64,000 bases of DNA, taken from assembly GCA_021464245.1 (NCBI GenBank), contig JADCRB010000006.1, positions 1,319,621-1,383,620 on the forward strand. Reading direction: 5' to 3'. The stretch's first letter is position 1. Each line of letters opens with the position of its first letter. The notes beneath the pieces are model-generated. The model did not search any database. It worked only from the letters and a program-made list of their open reading frames with translations, and was not told where the DNA came from. This stretch comes from Carallia brachiata (taxonomy: Eukaryota > Streptophyta > Magnoliopsida > Malpighiales > Rhizophoraceae). This document shows positions 12,265 to 24,268 of the stretch, in pieces. The position numbers and the translations under genes are program-made.

Positions 12265-12270
12265 AATAAA
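12265..12270 (+). terminator. Polyadenylation signal of the 4CL-like gene
   Basis: AATAAA lies about 170 bases after the stop codon, a normal distance for a plant 3' UTR. Confidence 0.5.
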
Positions 12271-12284
12271 GGTCTTTTCAAACT

Positions 12285-13880
12285 TCCCCGAAGCACCATG
12301 ACACCCAAGAATAGGAAGATGAGAGAGGAGAGAAATTTAAGATTGGATGTTATTGATTATGAATGATTTCGTCAGTGATACATTTTCAGTTTTATAGAAG
12401 CTGGCAGACCAACATATCTACGTATACCATGCTCTACACAATACTACCAATTCCCACCAATCCTAACTAACTCACTGGATTCCGTGAAAATTGCTCCGCA
12501 TGATGTGTGTCTCCTCATTCCAGCTGGCTTCTACTTTATTAAAATCTTATTGCTTCGTTTATTGCTTTGCGCATCTCCAGCTCTACCTGTTAATTTATAC
12601 TGCTGACCACCTATAAACTACCATAACTGCCCGTTATAGCGACCTTGATTAACGACCATGATCTGCACCATATCAACTTCTCCCCTTTCGAAATCCTCGT
12701 CCTCAGGGAAAATGAAGGGAAATAAGCTCAAAAGGTCATATAGAAAATCCCAAGTGGCGGCAGCAACAGGCAATCCGGCCCACTGAGCCAATATCTGAGT
12801 TGCTGGCCTATTAGCTGGCTTGACCAGGCATCTATCCAAAACAGCTGCTGGCATTTTTCTCATGTGCAATGTCTGGTATTTCACTAGGGAAATTAGTTTG
12901 AACAGAGTAAAGTGGTCCAACTTGCGTTTGAGCTGGGACACATGGAAAATAGTGTACATCAGAGGCAGCAGGCAAAGTCCAACTTGAATGCAATTGCACC
13001 AACAGGGCTGTAATGGCAAAAGGCTTATAACATGGTGGAGAAAGATTGAATTAGAGCGGTGGCAGAAAGAATTCTGACTTTAGGTCTGTGTTTCAGATAA
13101 AAAAGATCTCGCACATTTAAGACCCTGTCACTGTGGTTCCTATTAGCCAACTGTTCACACGATTCTAAGCCCTGGTTAACAGATGCTTTAGTAAACGCAA
13201 AATGTCATCTCTACATGTCAATGCTAATCCACATCGGCTATAGCGGACCACCAAGAAGGTAGGGCAAGTGAATAGCTGCAGCATAACCGTAGAGACCTTC
13301 ATAGGGAGTGCAATCAATAGCAGAGTAGAAGTAGGTTTACACCACTGATTAGGCTGGGGTAAAGTAACACACAGCTCAGATAAGTTTTAGTTAAGACAAT
13401 GATTTACCAACTCATTTTGTCCATTCATTTGAGGATGTGTTATTTGACCTCTTGAAGCTTACAAATTTCCTGCCAAAGGGATTTCCAAAAGACTCGATCT
13501 CTATTACTGATTATAGTTTTAGGAAAGCCATGCAATTTGAAGACATGGTCCAGAAAAGTTTAGCGACAGTATTGACAGTTTAGCGATAAGATAGAGCCAA
13601 AAAATGGTCATATTTACTGAGTCTATCAACAATGACTAAGATAACAATTTTAGTACCATATTTTGGAAGATCCCGCACAAAGTGTAGACTGACACCCTTC
13701 CAAACTCTGCCTAGCACGGTTGCAGCAATCTTGGATTAGCTGCATTATCCTATTTCTGCTTGCAAACATCACACTACCTAACATAATCTCGAATATCCTT
13801 GTCCAACCCTTTCTAGAAAGCAGTGCAGAAAATTTTGTAACATAGTCTAAGTTATGACGACATTTATTACTTTTGTAATA
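12285..13880 (-). mobile_element. Ty3/gypsy retrotransposon remnant: integrase and chromodomain
   Basis: Minus-strand pol debris reading from about 13880 towards 12600. The zinc-finger/linker region comes first (13650-13925: ARQSLEGCQ...), then the integrase core with VWKGVSLHFVRDLPKYG and ILVIVDRLSKYDHF at about 13600-13720. The chromodomain region follows at 12618-13019: FHVSQLKRKL, then VLDRCLVKPANRPATQILAQW and a WDF block. Many stops and frameshifts. The segment 12285-12600 is non-coding and could be the 3' LTR, because its minus strand ends with a CT-rich leader-like stretch and tgtcatggtgc. That LTR call is an inference. The debris lies tail-to-tail against the 4CL-like gene's 3' UTR. 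Confidence 0.8.
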
Positions 13881-13921
13881 CTGCAAACTAGAAAAAAATA
13901 GACCATCTCTTCTGTGGGCTG

Positions 13922-14510
13922 TCAAAGTTGTATATTTTGCCTGTTTCCAAACTGATTATCAAAGTTAGACAACTTTGAAAAAATTACAGTTCCCTCCAAT
14001 GGATTAACCAACTTCCCTTTCGCACTCCACCTCGATAACATTGCATTGAAGTCACTGATAGTCCATAACAAGACTGCATGCATCTGAAAAAATCGCGTGG
14101 TAGACACATAATATGGATCAAACCAAAATCCCAAAACTCTTTCAATTCTTTAATTAATGGTTGCAGAAACTCATATACATCTCTTCCAAGTAAACTGGGG
14201 CTTAGAATGATCATAAATAGCATCGTGTATTTTGGTTTCATACACAATTATGATGCCAATTTGTAATTAATGAGGAAGGACAGGACTACTAACTATACGC
14301 CAGGAGAAATCCTCATGGTTCTAAAAGGGATCAAACCCATCGTTGGCCAAATTTAATTTGATATTGTGAAGATCTGTTGCAAAATCTGAATGCAAAGAAT
14401 CAAAATATTTCCAAGCTTGGTAATCAGCAGTATGCCTCATATAACCATCGTTAGGGCAATACTTTACGTACCAAACCATATTATCTGGAAGTTTCCGGAC
14501 ACAACTCAAA
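13922..14510 (-). mobile_element. CACTA (En/Spm) transposase TNP2-like remnant
   Basis: Three minus-strand blocks in different frames match successive parts of TNP2-type transposase. 14509-14321 reads YMRHTADYQAWKYFDSLH and LANDGFDPF. 14247-13984 reads SLLGRDVYEFLQPLIKELKEF. 14134-13922 reads FFQMHAVLLWTISDFNA then WSAKGKLV. The order matches the parent protein and the frame changes are small indels. Only about 190 codons of a much larger protein remain and no TIR was identified. The fragment directly abuts the gypsy integrase remnant on its low-coordinate side. Confidence 0.8.
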
Positions 14511-15660
14511 TGGACAAAATAAATTATTTAAGTTAATTGGGTTGGGTTCCTGGGTTCATAATGCTCATATATTATTTGCAGCTAATGTGGATCTTAAATG
14601 TCATTAATTTACATTACATGTCGATGTATAGTTTACATCATCCGACATGTCACTATCTTAGACCCGTTCATTCTTTTAGCGCGACAAATTTGTTAGAAAA
14701 AATTCATACAAAAATTAAATTATAAATTTTTAAAAGTGACGATATATTTGTCAAATTATACAAAATCGTAATTTTTTAGAAATTAACTTTTTTTAATCTT
14801 CAAAATGAGAATTTAATTTTTGCGTTTGAATATTTGTGCCGTGATGTTTGGATTGGAAAATTTGCGATCAAGAACAACGGCATTGACGATGTTATGCTCC
14901 GTAGAAGAAGAATAAGAAGAGGAAAGGGAGAGGATCAGGTGCGGTTTGTTACTCTGCGCCTCTGTTAATTTGCAATGGATCTCTACCATCTCTTCAGTGT
15001 ATGATCCTCGATCAAGAATCTTTTGGCCTAAAGAGCCGCATTATAATTTCTACCACAAATAAATTTCTTTGTTTTTTTTTTTTTTTTCTTTTAGGGTCTC
15101 GATGTTTGCTGGGGGCACTACAACCAAGAAATCCTTTCTCGTTCCGTTCTTTGCTCTGAAAGCACCACCCGGCGTCGTTACTAAACTGTTGACCCAACCA
15201 CTTTGAGATCTCAAAATTATTCATTAGTAAATATTTCAATTAAATATAAATAAAAAGTATAATAAAATCAGTGTCTAGTTAAAACTTTTGACTGGTTTCA
15301 CTGACAAACAAAAGTAATTACTTATGTCTAATTATTTAAATAGATAAACCAAGAAAAATAAAGAATAACTTTTGTCAAACAACATGCATGGAAACAAAAT
15401 GGAAAATTAATTAATTAATTATAGGATAATTACTAACAAATGGTTGTTAGAGATTCTTAAATGTATAAAATTATGATAAACGAGCTGTCCCTTGTTACAG
15501 CAGGGCAAAATTCAAGATTTAGCCAACGACATTTATTTATTTATTTTTTTCCATTATGTTCACTTCTTTGTTTCATTTTTTTTTAGGTTGAAATAGGCCC
15601 TGTATGTTTTTTCCTTCAATTTTTCGCCATTTCACGTTATCTATACCAAGCGGCTTGTAA
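14511..15660. other. Intergenic region, nothing recognised
   Basis: No coding similarity seen. A GA-rich stretch at 14905-14935 and a poly-T run at 15073-15089 are the only notable compositions. Confidence 0.5.
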
Positions 15661-16099
15661 TGTCATCTGATGATGTCTGTTGAGTTAGATGCAATTTCAT
15701 TATTTTTTTAATGGTATGGCAAGTTTTTTTTCCAAAAATATGAAAATTAAAATCTGAAAAAGTTTAAAAATATCTAAAAATTATACATAAACTGTAAAAT
15801 TTTAAAAATCTGAAAATCTCTTTAAAATTTGAAAATTTGAAAATAAAAAATTCAAAAACATTTAAGAAAATACAAAACTCTCTCTCTCTCTCTTTCCCCG
15901 GCTCTTGTTTTTTTTTTTTTTTTAACTGAAATTTGGATATGTAGAATAAACGAGGCATGTCCAAAATGAGGAATTGCCTATCGGCAACAGGAGGGTTGCG
16001 TATTCAATTTAGAGGATAAACACGCTTTCTGAATTATTAGCAACCCAATCAACAGATTTGTTTATAAAACTAGAAATAAAAACAAAATTACAATTAGCC

Positions 16100-18650
16100 A
16101 TTGAATTAAGAAACAAACAAATGTCGCTAAGGACTGAGGCTATTTCCCAGGGCGAGCTCTGCTTCTCTTGTTACACCATTGATATGATTGTCTTAGAATC
16201 AGTCTCCAAAACGGAAAAGGGGTTGCCAAGGTGAGCTATAAGTTGGATGGCTAGCAGCACCGCCATGGCCTCAGCTTGTAGGATTGATCTTGTCCTCCTA
16301 GCGCCCACCTGACCATCAATCAAATCTCCTTTAGAATTTCTGCACACTACGACCAGACCTGCCCAGCTCCTATTAGCACTGACGGAAGCATCGCAATTGA
16401 ACTTTAAGTGATCTGCTGATGGTGGTACCCAACGGCCATCCCTGTCACGACTACAGGATGTTTGCGTTGGGGGTAGAGAATCAAGGAGAGCTATCTCGCT
16501 AACTTGTAGGCAGATGCGCCTTACTGTAATATGTGGCAGCGGAGCTTCCTGCTCAAATAGAAAGTTGTTGCGGGCCTTCTCAATTTGCCAACAAATTATG
16601 GCTGCTGTCGGCCATGCCTCCCTATGTCCCAATTCGAACCATACGGCCATCATGTCTTCCCACCACCTGGCAAAAGAGGGAAACGCTGTCTATCTAGGAG
16701 AGTACCCCAAGTCAGAAGCAAGCCATGTAGTAAAAGCATGAGGGCAGAAAAACAGGGTGTGCTCAATAGTTTCTCTGTCTGCCCCACAGATATGGCAATC
16801 TACGCTCCTGACAATTCCCCTGCTATGCAACCGATCCTGAGTAGGTAAGGCATTATGCATGGCCTTCCAGAGGAAAATTTTGATTTTTGGTGGGCATCTC
16901 ATCTTCCAAATAGATCTCCAGGTCTTAAGCATGATCTGTGTTGATCTGCTCGGCCCCTGTGTACTCTCCGCGGATGTAGTGGCTATGTGATAGCCTGAGC
17001 GCATTGTTCTGAAACCTCTACTATCCCAATGCCAGACCAAGGAATCTTTAGCTGGTAGGACATTGATTGGGATGCAAGATATAGCTCGCACCTCTTCCCG
17101 AGCAAATAGCGCCTCCAATTTGCTATGATGCCAGCGACACATATTTGGTAGGATTAGGTCTCTTACCGGGTGACAGTTAGTAGAACCTGGCTGAGGACTC
17201 ATATATAATCGTAAAAGATGGCAGGTCTAGGACCCAAAGATCATCCTAGATTAAAACATCTGCTTCGTCCCCTATCATCTACCTAATGCCTTTTGTGAGA
17301 AGCTTTCTCCCGTGCTGCAAGCTGCTCCTACACCAAGACATATGTCTACCTTGTGTGGCCGTCAAAAAAGAAGCAGTTGAGAAGTGTCTCGCTTTGAGGA
17401 TACGAGCCCATAGCTTGTCGGGATCTTGCACAAGACGCCACGCTTGTTTGGCTAGCAGTGCTGAGTTGGAAGTGCTTAAATCTCTCGTACCAAAGCCTCC
17501 TTCACCCATAATTCGTGTCATAGAATTCCAATTGATCCATGGAACTCAGACTTCTTTGTCCCTTTGGCCCCACCAAAACTGTCGTATGTGTGAGTTAATC
17601 TTGGCACATACTACCACTGGAAATTTAAGCACCATCATAGCAAAAACAGGAATTGTTGTCACCGTTGCCTTGATAAGAATACCCCGACCTGCTTGAGAAA
17701 GGAGTCTCATCTTCCATGGCTTTAGTTTCTGCTCTATACGTTCAGTGATAAACTGCAGAGCTTTTGACTTAGACCGGGCAAGGAGCAAAGGGGGGCCAAG
17801 ATACTGCTCCTAGATTTGTATAAGGCCCATTCCCGTGATCCGTTTTATCTCATGACGTGTCTCATTGTGTGTGCCTCTACCAACTTGGATGCCCGATTTC
17901 TCAAAGTTGACGGCCTGACTCGAGGAGCAGCAATATAACCCCATTAAATCCATTAGCGTTGTGGCTTCAGCTACTTAGGCATGACCAAGTAGCAAAGTAT
18001 CAGCAGCGAAAAGAACATGCGAAAGAGTGGGTCTACAAGAGATTGGTCCGCCATTGCTCCACTTATCATGCGAGAGAAGACATCTACAACAAATAGATAG
18101 AGATACGGAGAAATAAGGTCGCCTCCCTAGATGGACCAAAAGAAGGGCCTGGGGCACTGTTGATTAGAAACTGGTATGTGACCGAGGTGACACAAGTCAT
18201 GATCATTGCCATCCACGTAGGAGAGAAGCCCATCTTATGCAGAACAGCCACTAAAAATTCCCATTCAACCCGATCATAAGCTTTCTTCATGTTCACTTTG
18301 ATAGTCATCCCCTTCAAGTATCTCCTTTTCAAAGCATGGAAAGCCTCTTGTGCTATTAGGACATTATCTTGGATTGCCCTTCCTGAAACAAAAGCATTCT
18401 GCAAAGGAGACACAATCTCATCTTGCAAAGGTTTATACGAAAAGTTACATAAGTTAATAGGTCTAAAATTTGATACATTCACTGGATTTGGAATCTTCGG
18501 AATGAGAACCAGAACGTTCTATTGACCTCTTGGGTAAAAGTCCATCTCCAAAAAATCCAGTGACAAGAGCGGTGAGGTCCAGTCCTATTACCTCTTTGTG
18601 CTCGCTCTCTTCATCTCTATCATCTTTCAATGTACTTAGAATCTAAAAAT
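16100..18650 (-). mobile_element. LINE (L1-type) retrotransposon remnant: RT, zf-RVT, RNase H
   Basis: Reading on the minus strand from 18650. Reverse transcriptase: NFRPINLCNF, FVSGRAIQDNVLIAQEAFHAL, VNMKKAYDRVEWEFL. The catalytic segment follows at about 18010 as HVLFAADTLLL. Then thumb/connection blocks (17788-17546: LKPWKMRLLSQAGRG, IRQFWWG; 17521-17279: GGFGTRDLSTSNSALLAKQAWRL). The zf-RVT domain is at 17202-16690 (WKMRCPPKIKIFLWKAMHNALPT, CHICGADRETIEHTLFFC). RNase H is at 16653-16171 (KFNCDASVSANRSWAGL, ILQAEAMAVLLA, LETDSKTII). Stops and frameshifts occur throughout. The endonuclease/ORF1 half is missing, as in 5'-truncated copies. The 3' UTR may run to the poly-T at 15908-15923. Confidence 0.9.
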
Positions 18651-18847
18651 GTAATATTAATCTTTTTTCTCATTAATCAAATGTTGGAGTAGACAAAGAG
18701 GAGAAGACATAGAAGAGGGATAGAAAGAGAAATATGTGAGCACCAAGTATGATTTGATTGGTTGAAAACTTTGTCTCAACTTTCAAGTTTAGGGTTATCG
18801 CTAATATCTCCGTTTCCCTTATCGTTGGATTACTAATTCTAATGGAC

Positions 18848-18873
18848 CCATATATATATATATATATATATAG
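18848..18873. repeat. (TA)n microsatellite
   Basis: About twelve uninterrupted TA dinucleotides are visible between gaccca and gatgg. Confidence 0.9.
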
Positions 18874-20189
18874 ATGGATTTTTCAATTTCAATTTTTGGA
18901 TTTTCTATAAAATATTTAAGTTTTTTGTTAGAATTTTTTTTTTCAACTTTTTGATACATTCTTTCTTTTCGATTACTTTGATATTTTTTATAAATAGTTA
19001 TATGTTTTAATTTTTGGAATTTATTTGAATTTCAATGTTCTTTTCAAAATTTTAAAGATTTTTAGATTTTTTTTTGGATTTTTTGGATGCTCGAAATTGT
19101 TTTAAAATTTTTGGTATTTTAAATCTTTTAATTTTCAAAATTGTTAGAATTTTTTTTGTTTACTTTATTTTGAATTTTTTATATTATATTGAATGTTTAG
19201 AATTTGTAAAATTTTTTGGATTTATTTTAAATATTTGGATTTTTGTTAATTTTTTTCTAATTTTTTCAAAAAGATTCATATTTTTTTATTAAAAAAAAGT
19301 GTCATGCCATACAAAATTAATGAAGTAACAGCTAACTCAACACGTATCAGTTGAGGGGAAAACACAGAATTCAACACATTTTCTTTTGTTTGGCAGAAAT
19401 GAAATGAAACCAGGGAAAAATTGGTACTGTACAGAAACACTGTCCAATTGCACAGTAATTTGAGCAAAAAATTTCAGAAAGAAAAAAATAAATTTGAAAT
19501 TACCAAAATACCTTAAGCTATCATTTAACTTAACCCACCAATTTTCCCTTTATCAGTCATTTCCCTAAATATGGATTGAACTTGCTTTTGTGCTCCACAA
19601 CCCTAGCCGTTCTTCATCTTCCACCCACAACCCCATCATCTTCAATGATTGGACTGAAATCCAACTTGTCATAAAGCTCTCTGCTCTCTAACGAGGGTTG
19701 TAGTGCTTCTTCTTCAGTATTTTTGTTGTGCAGAACAAGCTACAGCGATAGCAAAGGGCGTGATTGCAGCAGTTGGTGAGTGCATTTGGGTCGCCTCTGG
19801 TTGGTTTCTCTTTTTCTTTGATGATCAATGAAATTTTAGTATGGATTCTTGTCAACTTATCTTAGATTGCTTAGTTAATTTTGAACAAAGAATGTTGTTT
19901 TTTCAAATAGCTCAAACAGTGACATCCCTACACAGATCTCTACTTTTACTTTTTCCAAAACGTATCATCTGTCCTAAGTTAAACATCTAGACAACGAGTA
20001 GTATGCAGAGACATTCTACTCCAGAAAAGAACAGCATTTCAAAATGCAGAAAATAATTGATGGTTATTTAGAAATCAGTGAAAGTTTGTGGGATTTTTGA
20101 CGAAATATGAAGAAATGATCAGTTATAATCAATTAGCTATGTGAAATCCACCAGTTAATCATTCCAAAAGCACCGAAAGTTTGTTCAAT

Positions 20190-20900
20190 TAAAATTTTTT
20201 CGTAGCTGATGGGAAGCATGAACTTGACAAACATGAGATCTCTTTAACAGGCAAGTTCTGATGGCAGCTCCTGAAATTCTTCCTCGCTTATCAAATTGGA
20301 TCTCGACAAATTTACCAAAACGGCTGCACCAATATTTCAAGTATTAGAAGCACATTAATGTCTGATCGCAAGCAATTATAAATCTAGAACATCTTAATGG
20401 ACTATTATAAGTCAGCTGCAGGGATAATTCAAGCCATTTTAATTAATATTTATGTTTTTCCGAAGACCAGTTTTAAAGCTTGTTTCAATTTAGCTGATGT
20501 TATTTTCTCCATGCATAATTGGATGTAAATGTGATATTATCGATATCAAATAGAGTGTTTTAACTAGAATTGTTATTTCTCACAGTTTTAGCATTCCCAA
20601 ATGCTTCAAGAACTGGATTTGACTGTAGAAATCATGTAACACACAACTTTCATAAGAACTTATAAGAAAATTTGACTAAGATTTAACCATAGAAGACAAT
20701 ATGAAGTAATGAAACTTTATTAATTCTAGAGACAGGTTTGAAAATATACTTCAAGAACTTGTTGCTCCACTGTCCATCCTTCAGTGCCAGAACGACCACC
20801 TAGAAAGGCAAGGTACCTCATAAGCATTTTTGTCGTCTCAGTTTAACCAGCACCGCTTTCACCACCGACCAACTATAATTTGTTATAGTTATCTGCTTGC
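20190..20900 (-). pseudogene. Myosin (class XI-like) motor-domain fragment
   Basis: Two minus-strand pieces match neighbouring segments of the plant myosin head. The piece at about 20900-20749 reads GGESGAG, then a stop where the P-loop lysine should be, then [19 protein letters not shown] and TVEQQVLE. The piece at about 20333-20195 reads [20 protein letters not shown] then [15 protein letters not shown]. The order is right for myosin, and the roughly 415 bases between them are non-coding and could be a former intron. The fragment is dead: a stop replaces the ATP-binding Lys and flanking exons are absent. It lies antisense inside the putative 5' intron of the Harbinger transposase. Retained intron spacing argues for copying from genomic DNA rather than mRNA. 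Confidence 0.8.
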
Positions 20901-21217
20901 TGCCTTTGTGGACAACTAGTGTGTCTATTCCATTTACAATTGAAAATTTATTCGTGCAACTCTCTGCTGTATTTTTTTTTCCTTTCTCCTATCAACAAAC
21001 CCATAGATTTCTTGTGATCGATCATTTTATCTTCTCTTGAGTGCTATAAGTTGGTTTGTGCAATATTGCATTTACTGCAACAGTCGTTTAGACCTTTTAT
21101 CTGGCCATTTTGTTGAGGTAATTCAACCATCTATTATATTTTTTGGTTACTTATGGGTGAGTGTTTGTTTTCCTTTTTGTACACTTCCATGTACTTATTT
21201 TTTCTCCTTTGAAGTCT

Positions 21218-22683
21218 ATGGAGGCTGATCATAATACGGATGGCATGTCCTTGGAAAGTGATGATCTTGTTGATGAGATGGGGAGAGGGTCGGGCATAGT
21301 CCACCAAACTCTACAAATTGTCAATGGTGTTAGAAAACATTTGGAACAACAATGTCGAATTGCGGTTATGCAATTCATTGTCTATGTCGTCCATGCCTTA
21401 CATTTAATGCACATTCACGAAATGTTCGTCAATAAGCCGTTAATCGATAATGGCCACCTAGACAGAACTCTTACACGATAGCAGCTCATTCAACACCTGC
21501 TTGACCATGAGATTGCTTGTCGCTCTATTCTGCACATGAGTCCTCAACCTTTTGCTCAATTCTGTCAATTATTAAGGCACAGAGGTTAAATAAAAGAGTT
21601 TCGAAATGCCACCATCGAAGAACAAGTTGCAAAGTTCCTACACATATTGGGGCAAGACTGGAGAACTCGTGCTCTTATCTTTTATTGGATCAGGTCATGC
21701 GAAACAGTGAGTCATCATTTTCATAATGTCTTGAGGGTTGTAATCTCACTTGAGGATGAATTTCTTAGGCAACCCAGTGGATTAGAGGTCCCAGCACAAA
21801 TCCTTAATAATCTTAGATTTTACCCATATTTTAAGGTAATACGAATTTCCTTTTTGTTCTAGCTCATCATTGTGTGATGTCTGTACTTCTAAGTTAGTAG
21901 TTCGAATAGCTATATGCTTTTGTGAAATAGGATTGTGTGGGCGCAATTGATGGAACACATGTTTGAGTAAAAGTTCCACGGTCGGAGGCAACTAGATATC
22001 GAGGAAGAAAAGATTGGCCTACACAAAATGTATTAGCAACCTGCTCATTTGATCTGAAATTTACGTCTTAGGTGGGTGGGAAGGAACGATGTCTGATTCC
22101 AGAGTGTTTAAAGATACTATTTGGAGAGAAGGTAAGCTCATAATTCCCACAGGTAACAAACCATAAATGCAGTTAATATCTTTAATGTGTAAATAGACAT
22201 TAATAAAACATTTTAACTTGTTTAGGAAAATTCTACCTTACTGATGGTGGGTTTCCTTTGCGGAGTGACATGCTTACAGCATATAGAGGTGTTCGCTACC
22301 ATTTAAAAGAGTACTCAAGGTGCGATCCTCAAAATGCTAAAGAGCTATTCAACCATCGTCATGCTTCACTTCGTAATGCAATCGAAAGAGCATTTGGTGT
22401 TCTTAAAAAGCGATTCCCAATAATTGCAAGTGGAAATGAGCCTCGTTACTCCTACGATACTATGACTGAAATTGTGTTGGCATGTTGCATAATACATAAC
22501 TTTCTAGTGGATGTTGATCATAATCTGGCAAAATATACCGAAGTGGATGGCGATCATGATATGGAAGAAAGCACCGTGCATGGAATAGATGAATTTGAAC
22601 CTGTGGACGTTGATCGTAGAGCAGGAGTTGAATTAAGGGATGCTATTGCGGAGCGCATGTGGCTAGATTACCATTGTAACTAG
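21218..22683 (+). pseudogene. PIF/Harbinger transposase (DDE_Tnp_4), decayed
   Basis: Three exons are inferred: 21218-21835, 21931-22131, 22226-22683, with GT-AG borders. The N-terminal part ends RFYPYFK. The second exon holds DCVGAIDGTHV (first catalytic Asp) and, after a frameshift near 22070, GWEGTMSDSRVFKDTIW (second Asp). The third is open for 141 codons and contains FYLTDGGFPL, RNAIERAFGVLKKRFPI (catalytic Glu) and a CCIIHNFL block, ending near a C-terminal ERMWLDY. In-frame stops occur at 21479 and 21588, another follows DGTHV, and exon 2 carries the frameshift. All three catalytic residues survive even though the gene is broken, so inactivation is probably not very old. Confidence 0.85.
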
Positions 22684-23144
22684 AATATTAAAATTGAACT
22701 TTGCAATTCCTCTAAGTGATTAAATCAGTGTCATTTAACTTTCATAAATGTTTGTAACAAATGGATGGGCACAAGCTTTTACTGTTTCGCGTGCACGGAT
22801 GAGTGAATAGATTATTTGACGCTTGTTACCCGTTAGCATACTACTCTTGTGGGCATATAATTTTTTTTATGCAAATAACTATTCATAGCTATTTTGCTTG
22901 TGATAACTGATTCAAAATATCTTCTGAAACACTGTGTGCGCATTTTCATGTTTTTGCAGCGTTCTATGGTTGAGTAGTATGATCTGTGCATATTTTTCCA
23001 AGCATTTACAATTGGAAAAGGGCTTCCAATTGAGTGTTCTTGACCAAATAATTGTAGTTGACTTGTTCAATCCACGGTGCCATCATAACCGACATCTATG
23101 CATGACTAATTGACGGTTGTTCTTTTTTTCAGTGGCAATTCAAG

Positions 23145-24268
23145 ATGCGCCGGGCAAGGAAGGGAGCAGGTGGTAGTAGAAAGGGATCATTGGACCAAGG
23201 TGGGACTTCAAATGCATCGCAAGGCTGTGCTGATGTGACTGGTTACAACTTGGTATGGACAAAGGAAATGGACGACCTTCTGATAGATTCGTTGTTGGAG
23301 GAACAACACAAAGGTAATCGGCCAGATGGAAATTTCGCCAGCACAGCCTATGCTAATGTAGTTAACGAATTGCACCAACAGTTGAACATGCATACTATTC
23401 AGAGATCACATATTACAAATAGGCTGAAGACGCTTAAAGTCAAATTCAATGAGTGCAAGGACTTATTCCATAATCGTAGTGGGTTTGCTTGGAATCCGAT
23501 TAGTAGGATGTTTGAGGCCACCAATGATGTTTGGGATCAACTCATTGAGGTATGTAACATTTTGTTTTTGAAATTGGTTGGTTGAAAATATCCACAAAAT
23601 CCATTGACATATTCTACGTGTTCTGTTTATGTAGGAAAAACCCGAAGCGATGAAATGGAGGTTCACTCCAATAAATAATTATGATAAGCTGTTTGAACTT
23701 TATGGAGATGATAGAGCTACTGGCAGTCATCTTTCAATGGTTAAGAGAAAGTAAGGAATTGGGAAAGCATTCATACCTCATATCTTGACTTGAATAGCCC
23801 AGGTGATATGCAAACGATGCATGGCGAATGGTTTGAAATGAAGCAAATATTCATGGTGGCATCGATAATGCATTCAATTCGGAGTATGCTCCTTCCAATA
23901 ACTCATTTGGATCCTCTTCAAGAGGATCTAAACGTAAAGCTGCAATGCTGGATATATTGCAAAGTCAATATGAAAAATTGAATACGGGAATTGATAACAT
24001 GTCTACTGTGTTGGGAAGAAGCAATGACACTGCAGAAGAAGGCATTCAAGTTGCAAAGCAACAATTGGAAGCGTTCCAGAACTCCCGAGTTCGTGTTTAT
24101 CATGAACACAAAATTTATGAATAGTTGAAGAAGATCAAAGTGCCCGCATCATTATGTCGCAAAGCGTATGGATCCTTGTCCAGTAATCAGTGGGCTGCAC
24201 ACCGAGTCTTTGGTGTTCCAGAGGAGGAGCAAATCAAGGAGTTGTTGGATATTACGAATAGCGTGTAG
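23145..24268 (+). pseudogene. Harbinger-associated Myb/SANT-like DNA-binding protein, decayed
   Basis: Second gene of the PIF/Harbinger pair. The protein is thought to bind the element ends or help bring in the transposase. Exon 1 (23145-23549) is intact: a basic glycine-rich start, then LVWTKEMDDLLIDSLLEEQ and ITNRLKTLKVKFNECKDLF with an FAWNPISRMFEA block, as in the plant Myb/SANT-like domain. Exon 2 starts at 23635 (EKPEAMKWRFTPINNYDKL, YGDDRATGSH) and is interrupted at 23753 by TAA. Further on are stops near 23790-23840, an SSRGSKRKAAMLDILQSQYE region and the end PEEEQIKELLDITNSV. A TAG sits at 24122. The C-terminal half is non-functional as it stands. Confidence 0.8.

Larger units (their letters stand above)
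15660..19350. mobile_element. Large long-inverted-repeat element enclosing a LINE
   Basis: The left block at about 15670-15735 (gttgagttagatgcaa, tggtatggcaag) is repeated in inverse orientation at about 19295-19350 (cttgcca-like catgccata, agctaactcaac). Inside each block the sequence becomes A-rich on the left (15735-15880) and T-rich on the right (18890-19290), with the same short words. So the inverted repeats are probably 200-400 bp long. The LINE fragment lies between them. No target duplication or transposase was found. Confidence 0.5.
19560..24268 (+). mobile_element. PIF/Harbinger DNA transposon (internal region), two genes, inactive
   Basis: Two co-oriented genes of the standard PIF/Harbinger pair lie next to each other: a DDE transposase (21218-22683) and a Myb/SANT-like protein (23145-24268). 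A likely non-coding 5' exon at about 19570-19775 ends in a good donor (gtgagt at 19776). A good acceptor (tttctcctttgaag, ending 21214) lies just before the transposase ATG, so a 1.4-kb 5'-UTR intron is probable. Terminal inverted repeats were not located, so the outer limits are uncertain. Stops in both genes show the copy cannot move itself. Confidence 0.75.
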
